DNA of 64,000 nt, taken from Takakia lepidozioides. Its lineage: Eukaryota > Streptophyta > Takakiopsida > Takakiales > Takakiaceae. The stretch is taken from the NCBI GenBank assembly GCA_030704615.1, contig CM060731.1, positions 16,926,001 to 16,990,000 of the forward strand, in the 5' to 3' direction. Shown here piece by piece: positions 23,501 through 35,500 of the stretch. Position 1 is the stretch's first letter, and every line of letters starts with the position of its first letter. Under the pieces are notes generated by a model. That model was not told where the DNA came from. It did not search any database and saw only the letters and a program-made list of their open reading frames with translations. The position numbers and the translations under genes are program-made.

Positions 23501-26500
23501 TAGGACAGTCACATGTCTCTCAACACTAAGAAGGGGTTTGTGTAGGTGACGTTGATCCAACAGAAAGATTGATTTCTTTTGTCACCAGATTTTTTTTTGC
23601 CAGTCTAGGGTCTACATATCTCTAGTCAGAACTGAGTGGACCAGCTTCATCCATTTCTGCAGCTGTCTAATAATGCAGCTATTTCTTCTTTTGGACTGTT
23701 TGTGACCTATCTTCATAATGATGGCTCACATGCTCAGAATAGTTGTTGTCAGGATATGGGTGACCAGCCACCTGGCAAGAGCACACAGTATGACCGGTTT
23801 GAGCTTCGGCTGACTGGTGCTCAGGTGATCTATCTGCTATCGTGGTATCCAGTTTCTTGTTTTGCAATGTGCCATGTTGATGGTAAACTTTTTCACGGAA
23901 AAGCTTTGATTCTTTCATTTCATTTCCTTTGGATGCAGGTTCTCATCACTGGACAACCGGCTGATTGGCATGAAAGCTTGAACAGCCAGGAAGCCGATCT
24001 GGAGTTCCACCTTGTGAAAAGATTTAATATGCAGATGGCTATTGATGTCTGTGTGAAAGATGACCCCACCTTGACTCGACTAAAGGTGACCGATAGCTCA
24101 CCTGTGGGATGTTGCAAAATTTACTGTAGTGCACACATTTGGAAGGGTCTTTTCGCCTAAATGTGTCTATCTCAAGTGGGGGAGATTGATATTGCAGGAA
24201 CCTTATCTACGTGGGTTGGAACTGTGTTGGCTACTTAGTCAATGCAGAAGCACCATAATTAAGGAAATGGGGCAGAACATGTCACTCTGATTGTGGCATA
24301 ATTGCCTATATGAGCAAACAATGCATGCCCGAGTTGGTTATTTTATTTGGAAGAATACTGCCATCTGCACTTTCAAGTCAGTCAATCATGTGGTGGGAGT
24401 CCCTATAAGCAAAGCTTCTTGTTCTCAGGGTGGGCATGTGGAGTACTTGCTGGATGGTTTTAGCTCTTCATGTTGATGGTTTGGGCTAACTGTCTCAACT
24501 GAGGAGCTGGACTTCTCATCTCTTTTTAATTTATATGTTACAACAGGTATATGGAAGCGTGCCAACCTTTCGACTTCACCTTTCATCTGCTAAATGCAGA
24601 GCTGTCAGAGAGCTGTTTTGGAAGCTTAGTTTGAGACAGGAAGGGAGAGATGACAAAGGCAAGGGTGCCCCTGGAAATCTTGCAGATATTAGCTCCTCTT
24701 TCTCCCACGGAGGGATGCCAAATTTATCCGATGCAGAAGGTTCTACAGTTTGCAAAAGCAGGTTGGGTCGCCTTAAAGCAGATGAGCCACATACTCCTAC
24801 GGTCTCAGATGCAGCAAATGTGGCAGCCTTGGAGTTAAACTTTAGTCTGAAGATTGTGACAGTTGAATTGTTCCTTGATGGTGGGGATGGTGTCAGTACC
24901 TCTGAACTTCAGAAGAAGACTCTGGTCACTCACATTCAGGACAGCAGCTTCAAGTGAGTTATCGTGTTCGCTGTTTCATTTAGTTGGGCACATGTACATT
25001 TGGGAACTCTTGTCACTGACCTGTTACAGTTGACCCACTCCACGCGCATAAATTGTACCTATTGTTGCTTCATTCTCTGTTCCTAACCATTATGTCAGTC
25101 TCAGACGTTTCTTCCTGTACGGAACTTGAGCACGGTACTGCATGTGAAGGTGGTTGTTGTTAGTCTTAAGTGGTGTCTCTGTGGGAGCACCAACAGTAAC
25201 CTGAGCATTCCTTTTAAGTTGTCGGTGAAAGTGATTTGAACTCTCATAGTGATTTCTCCGCCGCCTCTGGCTTTGGTACTCATCTCCACCGGCATCATAG
25301 ATTTTCTCAGGTACATCAAGAGAGGTTACAATCTAACAGTATGGCAGGTACATGAAGCAAGCTCTAAAGGAGGAGTTACAGGGTTTGATAAAGAATATTC
25401 ACATTGAAGATGTGGCAGAGCACACAAACAGCCCTTTGCGGTACTTGTTATTTTCCTCAGGGAGTCACACGAGCTTCTTGAATCAACCCAAAACTCCTTC
25501 TCCCTGTGATGCAATTTATTTTGAGGCATCTAGCAACAAGTTGCTAATGGCCTTGCGGGGATTAGAATTTCATTGTTTACCAAAAGTCGTCAGAGAATTG
25601 TATGGATTTGTTCTTGTGTCGCTGGGCAACTCTGCTGCTTCGGTCTCCAGCAAGAAGACAGTGGTGTGCAGTTCGCAATCAGTGGGTTCTATTCCAAATC
25701 CTCAAATTGATACTGCAGCTGGCAAACTATCTACCTCTGGAAGCCACCATGATTTACATATTTCAAAGGGTGTGGAGGATGGACCACGCTCAATCTATTC
25801 CGGAGTTCCCACCAGCTCTGCTATGCAAAAGTTGAAGACCTGGTCCTTCTACAATTGTACCCAACCAAGAACTTCCCAAGAGCAAGAAAGACCATGCCAT
25901 TCAGGCTCAGCTTCAACCTCCTATGCATGGAATTTACAAAATTCTCATATCTCAAGCAGAGTAACTGGCTTTGGAAACCTGCCAAGCAAGCTTCTGGAAC
26001 GACTGCCAACCAAGTTTGGAAGCCAGCTGGCAAGTGAAGATTCCCTGACCATGGATGTGCAGCTAGAGGGAGTTGTTATCCACTTTCTTGACGCAGGAGG
26101 TGATGTTGCTGTTGTGGCGCTTCCTGAAGGGACTGTTTCCATTTCATTTCCTGCGTCAGGTGGGGAGGCTTGGGAGGTAGTTGTGACTGCCAGTGATCTT
26201 CAATTAAAGGGTACTGGTTGGGCCTCGGGTAACATTCAGAAAAATCCAATTGGAAGCTTAGTTGAAGGACCATCAGCAACTTGGAATGTCAAGGTGAAGA
26301 ACACTATTGACCAGACATTGGATGAGGCATGCAGTGTTATGCAAGTTCTTGTGCAGGTGAGGCATGCACAGGTTGTACTAGTGAGTGACTATTTGGCTGG
26401 TCTCATTGGATACTTCAGTAGCTCGAACTGGATGCCTTATGTCAAGCCAGGAAAGCATAATAAAGTTCTGGCAGATGGTTCTGGAAGTTTGTCACCTACA

Positions 26501-29500
26501 AGAGGTATCAAAGGTGCCACTAAGTGGCCAGTATTCTGTTGGAGGGTAGAGGTAGGGGATTCTGTACTGTTCCTACCAAGGGAGCAACGGGAAAAGGGGT
26601 TTGTGGAGGTGATTTTTGCAGAGCTATATTTTACAGCTCCCCCTGCATCTATGCCCCAAAACAAATCTGCACCAGCCAAACATGGACTGTCAAATGGTGT
26701 GGGCAGTATGGATTTGTTTTATATAGAAGGGCGGAGGGTCTCGGTATTTGTGCATGACATCGATTGTGATCCTAAGCAATCATCCGAGTTAACTTCTACA
26801 AGGGCTAGTCGTCGGGTCCCTTTGATTGAAAGATGGGATGGAGAAATGTCCATTGAAATACCTCCAAGTTATCTGAGTGCTGTGCCAACATGCTTGGAGA
26901 TCCATTCGGCTATTCTTAATCTGAGCCTGGATGGTAATGTCTAAACTCCAAGCTCATTCAGTTTCTTCAGCCACAACAATGATTGACAGAAGTAATGATT
27001 CAAATCAAAGTGGGCTGTCTTTCCCAAGTGCAGTCTGTCAAGTTAAATTTTCACATCCATTTTGGTATTTGAATGAAGAAAATTGCAGTAAAGTTAGGAG
27101 TTGTTCTACCACACACGCACTTCAAATGTGGTGGTTGAGTTTTTCCAATTACATTAGGACCAGGATGCTCATATAAACATATGCCTGCTATGTGGATGGT
27201 AATTTCTTGCATGACCTTCATGAAATTAGACCACACTTGTTTATTTAGTTACTCTATGCTCTGTAAAACACTGGACGTTAAACTTAGTTTCCTTTCCTTT
27301 CCCTTGCATGGGAGTTTTTTACTTACCTGCATATACATATATATCTGTAGAGAAAGAGAGAGACAGAGAGAGAGAGAGCTCATTACCATAATTGGGCTCA
27401 TTACCCTATTTCATGGATTCCTAGTAAGAGACTTCCTGTCCTTTAGTCAAGCTTCTGGTCCAAAGGCTGACATGCAGATGGATGCCACTCACATCATGTT
27501 TGCTACTTACAATTTATAATGAAGGGTGTATCTGGTGGGTATCATTTAAGGCGTTCTAGACATTGGTGCAACTATTGCTGATTGTCTTCGTCTGTTGCAC
27601 TTTGTCGTAGAAAACAACTGTATAGTTCCCCAGTGTTTCTTTTCATGATGAACTCTGGTTTAACCAACTTATTTTCTACAGGAGATGTATCAGGGAAGGA
27701 GTTTGAAATACTTGAGTTTTTACATCAGGAACTGTCTTCCCTTCAGAGGAAATCTAGGGCAATGGGATTTCGTATGCCCGTAGGTGGCCTTGGAAGCTTG
27801 AAATCAGGCAAGCAATGGCTTGATAATAAAGTGAACCTGCCGAAAGGTTCTCTGAGTGTAAGGTGTTGTGCGTCAAAAGTAAGCATTGTCATTGCAGTAC
27901 CCAAAACAGGAAAAGTGATATCATCTACATCAGTTGGGCTTCTGCAAGTGAATACATTGGATGTAAGCCTTTCTATGAAAAGTGGTGCACTGGAAATGCT
28001 GGATGTAGAAGTCTCTAGCATCCTGCTTCTGCAGTACAAAAACAATGTCAAGCTGCTGAAATGCAGCACAAGAGACGACATTGCTGGGGCGTCCCAGCCA
28101 GGCATCAAACTTCTCCTGGTGTCAGGTGCGGCAGAGAGAGAAGTTCATGTCTCACTTCCGTGCATCAAAGTATGGCTCCACTTCACAGCCTGGAATGATG
28201 TGGCTCCAACAGTTATGGCATGTTTGCAAGTGCATCAGGGCCCAAGGCAGGGAAGCCGGGATTTCGATTCTGCTTCTTACCCATCAGATGACTCCTCAAG
28301 GCAGCCTGCTTCTCCTACAATTTTATGCCCTTTAGAGCTGCCCCAGAAAGCAGAAGTACTTGTGCTACAGGAGGCATCCTGTCCTGGACCATCTTCTTCA
28401 TGTGGAGAGGACAAGGACCTTTCTCCAAAACTTTGTTCACCTGTTGAAAGTGTTGGAAGGCCTGTCCAAGATGATGAGGATCTGAATAGTGCAACTGTCC
28501 TTGTGAAAGTGGGTGTTTTTAGGTTAGATTTTATACTCACAGATTATAGTGGAGAAATACAGGATTATGCAGGTGGGCAAGATCCTACTGCGAGTGGTCA
28601 ATTCCATCTTCTGCCAGGACATGCCCTCAAAGTGTTACACAGGGATAGAAATAATGCAGATGAGGACATGTTTTCTGCACCTGATAAACCTCTTCCTAGA
28701 AAGACATGCTGCCTGTCCATGTCCGTCCGTGTTGATGAACTGCGGCTGAACAAAGATGGCTCGTGGATGCTGTTGGCGGGCATCATGGAGGCGGAGGGGA
28801 ATCTGACAGAGGTTTTCCTGGATCAGAATATGTTTCATGAACTGTTTTTCCAGGCACTGGAGATAAGTGTTACAGTAGAGGGAAGCTCGCAGCAGGTGAA
28901 AATAGTGTGCGGGGTCCATGCAGACTGCATTCATTTTTGGTGCTCTTATCCTATTCTACGGTTCCTTCATAAGTTCAGCTTGGAGCCACTGGGATCTAGG
29001 CATGCAACTGTCGTTGACACTGAGTGGAAATTGGACGTTCGCCTGCAGAACGTGTCACTTCTGCTGAGTGACGGTCGAGTGAGTTATTCAGACTTACTCT
29101 TGATGATGATGTGTTCCTTTCAGTTTTTTGAATTTTCTGCATTACTTTCTCTTTTTTTACATCATGCTGCCATCCACAAAACAGATATGGACAGCAAGTG
29201 TTCAGGACAACAAGCCACAAGTTTATTTGATCGATATAGTGAAACTCTTGTGTTCGTCACACCGATTGATTGGGAGGCAATAAGGGGAAGCTCAATCCCT
29301 GTTTCATTGCTCTTGACACAAGAAGAGAAAAGTTTTTACATAACTGTGTTTTATTCTCACTTTACTACCTAGTGGGCATGTGCGATTAATGTTCTTGCAA
29401 CTCATTGGGCATGGCTATTAGCTCTTTGGGTTGGATTATGATGGCTCATTTTGAGTACTTATTTGAAGGCAAGCATCTATGGCTGGTGGCATTTGCTATC

Positions 29501-32500
29501 TAGATTTGCATACATAAGGGCCTCATTCCAACTGCTCATGGCATGGGTGCTGGTGTGGAATCCCATTTTGTGGAGTCAGCCATGCAATAACATGCTATGG
29601 AATATATTCTATACACACCAGCTCCTGGAGATTGGTTGGAGTCTCCCCTGTTGATTGATTGCGCGAAGAGATACTTTGATCTTTGGGGGCTAGAGGCTAA
29701 TGTCAGCAAATGTGCAGTGGTAGCATTCAACGACAGAGGAGAGGGAGGAAGTGATCTTAAGTGGCAGTGGGGTAGCCAAGAGATCCCGGTCCTCCCTTCC
29801 TACACTTACCTGGGCGTTGAGTTTTCCTCCAATTGTAATTGGGATGCACATATCCGGAAAGTTGTTCAAACTGGCAAGGGCAAAGCTCTGGGGCTCACTA
29901 AATTTTTCCACTGCAGAGGGGTCAACTCTGAGGTTAAGAAAACCATGCTTTGTCGCGTTATTAGACCTGCCTTGGAGTACAGATCTGCAATATGGGTTGA
30001 TAACTCCAACCAGGCTAAGTCTCTAGAATCCATTCAAGTGGGGGTGCTTAAGGAGTGTATGTCAGCATGCTCCAAAACAGCCAATGTGGCGGTTCGGGGT
30101 GAGTTTGGCATTCCGTCCTTAAGCTCCCGAGGAGATGAATTCAAGGTCAGATGGTGGGGTCAGCTGCAACATATGCCCAACACCAGATATCCCAAGTTAA
30201 TCGACTCTATATCTTGGAAACAGGACCGCCCTGTCAAACAGGCTAAGTCCTGGCAGAAGAGAGTAGAGGACCTGGACCTGGACCTGGACCTGGACCTGGA
30301 TCCGCAAGTCTTGACCCTGCTGGATAAATCTGACTTAGAGGCTGTAGTGTCCAAAGCCATGTCTGTTGCCATGAGATTGTCTGATGAAAATGAAGTTAGG
30401 CAGAAAACTTCCCTGAACTTGTTTCCAGTCAGTGACATGGGGGAGGACATCTTGGATGACCTCAAGGGTCTACCCACTCTCGGCACTAGACTGAAATTTA
30501 AACTCAGGGCAGGAAGCCTATTTTTGAACAGCAAACAGAAGCAGAGAGGAAAGGGAGAGTGCAATTGCCCGTTGTGTGGGCAATCTGATGACAGTATTCA
30601 TTTTCTGATACACTGTCCGGGGTTCTCTCACCAAAGAGACGCTCTCTTCAAATCTATCAAGGGAATTGTGCGTGTACCCCTATTTACCAACTTTGAAAGT
30701 CTCGAGGCTGAGCCAAAAGCCCAGGCCCTCCTGAGGCCTAGTTTTTGGGCAAATCACACACAGCAGATTGATGCTTGTGTGAAGGGATTTCTAGAGGATA
30801 TCTGGAAAACCCGGATTAATTCTATATATGAAGGTAAGTCTTACTACCAACGTCAGCCCCTGACAGAGGTAGGTTCTGTCCCTTTTGTTCCCGCTCAAAC
30901 TGGGCGCGGGGTCAATGGCCACAAGGCTACGGCAAACAACGTCTTATGAGTACAATCTATACACACCAGCCTAACAAAACTCAGGGAAATGTGTGTTGGA
31001 TGCCCAGTGGAGTTGCAGTGCCCCCATTGTGGAGCTTTTACTTGGAAGCATTGTTGCTGAAGTGGGCTGGAGTCGCTACGAACTGGAGGCCTCATTTTCT
31101 TTTAATGTGGAAGTTAGTTACCACAACATGCAGAAGGTAGTTGACTCAGTGGGAAGTGCATATTGCTTGTCACTTGATTTCGTTGAAATGCCTTGTATGG
31201 CTGGTGGCTGACTCCGCCTTGCAGGTGTCCTTCTTGTGTCATGGTTGGATGTACTAATGTGTATGACAAGGTGAAAAATGTTCCTGAGCATTGCCAGCTC
31301 AATAGAGTCCCCTGCAGATTGGTTTCCCAGTAAATTAGAGGCTACTGCATGCCATCCTGAATACATGTTCACCGTCAAGATAGTTAAAGAACCAATTTAT
31401 TTCCACAGTATTATGATTTTTGTATGCGTGAATAACATGATTCAGAATTTTCAACAATCCTGATTGCACAAGTAGTTGTGTGCTGGTCAGGCTGACCATT
31501 TGTAAACCTGAGAATGCTGCTATCATACGCAAAGTTTGGCTTGGGAAGCATCACTTGAGTGTGGGCAATTTGCAGGTATCATGGGAGCCACTGGTGGAGC
31601 CTTGGAATGTCAGCTGTATTGTGACACGATCCCAGGACTCATCCAGCCCACCTAGCAGACATAGCAGCACCAGGGTCAAAGTCTCGTCTTTAGCCAATCT
31701 GAACATCAACATAACAGAAGCGCTCGTCCAGGTATCATAACCATACTAGTTTTCTCATGCTCTTCAAGTCTTCCTTTTGTGTGCCTGCTTCCGTCGGTCC
31801 CTTGCCCAGCCATCTTTGCAGGGCGTTTAGAGCATTGACTGCTGGTGAAGCATGCATGTCTCAAAGATTAATGGCATGCCAAGAAGGAACAGTTTTCATC
31901 GGAGGCATAAGTTTAAATATGTTTTTTGACTCAAGATGGTTTCAATCTGATACAGGCTATGGCACGCACGGTTGAGATGGCACAGGACGCATGGATGGAT
32001 GGCAACAGTGAGGAAGAGGCTAAGGCAAAGTCAGATGTACAAAAATCTCACTCAGTGGACAGCAAACTTGGTAGACCCAGTCAGTATGCCCCATACTGGC
32101 TTCAGAATGATACTGGAATGGCCATTACATACTGGCTGGTGGGTTCGTTGTATAACCGGGAGGGTGATGAGGCGGATGGAGGGTGGCATAGATGGGGAAG
32201 GGGGAACGGTGTTGTTGTGCAGGCGGGGAGTTCTATGCCATTGTATGTTGAAGGCAGCCCTGAAGAGCTTCTCTGTTGTCGGAGAAACAAGGGGTCAAGT
32301 AGGAGAGTGAGTACACGTGAGATGTTTGAGGTTCTGTTGCAGCATCGCATGATTTGCATTCAGCTGGAGGGAACCTCAAGACCATCGCCACGCATTTCCA
32401 TTGATCATGTTGGATCTGGGTCATTTGAAGCCGTGTTTTCAGAGACTAAACCTGGGAATGGAGACAGCCAATATCTTAGTAGGCTTAGCTCTCTTCAGGA

Positions 32501-35500
32501 GATTGATGCAGGAAGTCGGGATAGAGGCCAGGTGTTTCGTACTCGTGTTGTTTTTGAGGTTACCATTCAACGCTACAGCAAGTTGGTGCGCCTGTGCTCA
32601 ACAGTGAGTAGATTTGGGCCCTGAGGAAGCTTTAATTGGATCTCGAGTAATGTGTTAACTGCAGTTTTTAGATTGTGATGTGCACTTTTGGTGTGCAAGA
32701 CAACTGTGGCTGATGTTGATCCAGCATGCATGGCATGTAGTCGTGGCTTCCTGCATTGATATGATCATGACCTTCAGCTGGAATTTAGGCACTCCAGAAC
32801 CCCTATTTGCCTCTAGTACAAGCATGTGCTTGGGCACCTATTGCAGTACCTGTGGGCCTAGTACGAACTCTAAACTAGCAGTGGATACCTTGTGTCTGGC
32901 TAGATTTGTATGGCATAATTCTGATACATGGTATTGTTCAGGTTGCGCTTGTAAACATGATTTCGGTGCCTTTGGAGGTGCGATTTGACATTCCCTTCAT
33001 GATTTCTCCAAAGGTATGTGCTAGGTGCCACTATTTATACATGCTCTATTTGTATGTGCACTGCAAGTTTATACCATTATTCCTTGCCCGTGCATTCAGC
33101 AGAATTTGCTGGAGGTTAATCCTTGCATCCTTGCATCCTTGGGTGCCTATCAAGAATGTGAGTGACATGAATTATGGATCCTCACCTTCACATCTGTAAT
33201 CTCAACCTGCATATGTCTAGCAACTGAAGAGTCCTTTTTGTATACAAAGAGGTCCTCACAAGGTGCATTGCATGTTTGACAGGTAATGGAACCTGTCCAA
33301 CCAGGACAAGTGATGCCAGTTCCTGTCTACTTAGCTCAAACTGGGAAGATAAGGTGGCGACCCCTGGGGAAAGACTTTCTGTGGAGTGAAGTGCAGTCAA
33401 TCCCACACCTGCTGCGAGCTCCCGAATCTCAGTTGGGGTTTCACCGGCCTGTCCTCTGCTACCCCTCCCAGCTTAGTAGCCGCCCACTACGCTGCTGTGT
33501 TACGGTCACCCAGTCGTCCATCTCTCCTGTAGACAGCAGTTACGGTGAAGTGACTAAGGATATGTTGGATGGAGGGAGGGTGTCCATGGATCAGCCCAAG
33601 GAGTTCCAGCTGTGGGATATAACTCTCCAGGCACCACTTGTGGTGAAGAACTGTCTTCCATTTCCTGTAGCCATTGTGATTGACAGTGGAGTGGGAGGAG
33701 CTGTGAACCACTCTGCTACTGAAGTAAGTATTTTTGAATTGCTTTTCTTGTTCAGAATTATCGAATTAAACTGCGAATGTGTGTTGCAGCTTTGAATGCA
33801 TTTGTGGTTGTTATCAGATCGCATCCATCCGTAAAACTTAATTTGGCCAAAAGTGATCATACCAGGGGCTCGATTTTCCCTTTCCATCTCTTTTATGGAA
33901 GTCTGAAAGATAAGTGGTGTGGTGGTCTGCAGGGAAATTCTGTGTTTGTGTATGATGTGGACACAGTGCACAACTTAAGTGTCACATTTCAGGTGCCTGG
34001 ATTTATGGCCAGCAATGCCTTGGTGGTGCATGCAGCCCACTTGATAGATGAGACGAGGCGGAGGTCTGAGAAAGCGGGGCGGGTCTGTATGTTTGAAATT
34101 TTGAAGTTATTTCCAGAATCGACTTCTGGTAAGCATAACTGATTTTGATGTTGGCCTTGTTAGTTATGACTGCAGTATGAGTAGAGGTTGAGGGTTGATG
34201 GAATGTATTGACATCTTTCTGTGTACACATTCTTTGGCCGGAGATTTCGGCCAAAATGCCTGGCAGCCTACCTGCTTGATGCACACTTTGTTTTGGGTGT
34301 CATTTCATTTTTTCTGAAGCTGTTTCCTGTTGTTCTACTTCTCTTTATCTCCTTCCCTCCTGAGGGCATTGGGGCGGTTCAGGGTGGGTTCCCACAACCT
34401 ACGGATAGAGACTGGCAGATGGGAAAACCTGCAACGGGAGGACCACCTATATCCAGCTTGCACAGGGCACAGCCGGGAAATTCAAACTGAAGAACACTTC
34501 TTCTATTGCCCTCTATACTACGAGATCCGTGGGAGATTCCACTGTTTATTACGTGGAACCCAATCTCTCACTGAAGTCTTTGAGGATCAAAAGTGCTTGG
34601 CAGCTTATGCATGAGGCCTTCACCCTTAGACAATCACTCGAGCAATAGTTCTTATTCTTGGCTTTGGTTTTGTTTCCTCTCATGTTTTCTTCCATTTTGT
34701 CCCATAAGCTCTATGAGCTTTCCGCGGACGTTATAAAGCACCATTTCATTTCATTTCATTTCATTTCTCTCATATTCCATATTCCATATTCTTATTCAAG
34801 TACCATTTCATATCTCAAATATGAGAGAAATGAAATTTTAAATTCTCTCATATTTCTTTTGAGTCAAGGAAGTTAACTTGAATATGGGATGCACTTGGCC
34901 TCCACTGCAGATCCTACTGTCGCTGCGGAGGTCGAGATGATGGTGGACACAATGAGTGGCAAGAGAGAGCTCTCCATCTCAGTGCCTTTCTGGATCTACA
35001 ACTGCAGCTATCTGAACTTAGCAGTGATTGATGGTGATGTGGATGTTCAATCTGGAAGGCAGCAGCAGCTTGAGGCTATGGTTGGGAAGGGGGCCCTAAG
35101 AGACCAGGACCAATCAGATGTCATGCTTGAGTCCTCATTGAGACCAGGGCTCGCCGGTCTACAGAGTCGCGAGGCACATGCAGAGGAGATGAGCATGTGC
35201 CTACCTAAACGTGGGCTGAGGATAATGTCTCATATAACCCCCTACAGACCATACAAAACTTTGTCAGTATTTCAGCAAAGGCAGGATGCGACGGGATCAG
35301 AAAAGAGTGATAGGTATCACGAGCATAGCAGGCAACTGCTTGCACATATATACTCGCCCGTGAAGGGTACAGAAGCGAGCGAGCACCGATTGAGAGTTCG
35401 GGTTCTGCAGCCCCGGCATGCTGAGCTGGCATCCTGGGAGGCAAGGGAACTTCTGTGGTCTCGTCCTTTCTCTTTGGAGCTGCCAGATGGCACCACTACA

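Larger units (their letters stand above)
19500..31731 (+). other. VPS13: VPS13 exon block 2: central lipid-transfer groove
   Basis: Recognised exons are about 19700-19890 (LSVQGIGVSVQIWDEKTD), about 20440-20690, 22816-22918 (LRIDIRKPNFLFPESII), 23753-23824, 23939-24085 (MAIDVCVKDDPTLTRLK), 24547-24953, about 25350-26933 (a very large exon), 27682-29078 (also very large), 30985-31136 (FSFNVEVSYHNMQK) and 31576-31731 (WEPLVEPWNV, ANLNINITEALVQ). The exons from 26933 to 27682 join in phase. The 2.1 kb between 20700 and 22815 should contain further exons by comparison with the family, but I could not place them confidently. The intron 29079-30984 holds a LINE. Confidence 0.72.

Noticed and set aside
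29597-29622. Start of the long LINE frame at 29597
   Set aside because: The first residues come from host intron sequence and the target-site duplication; the element begins at 29623.
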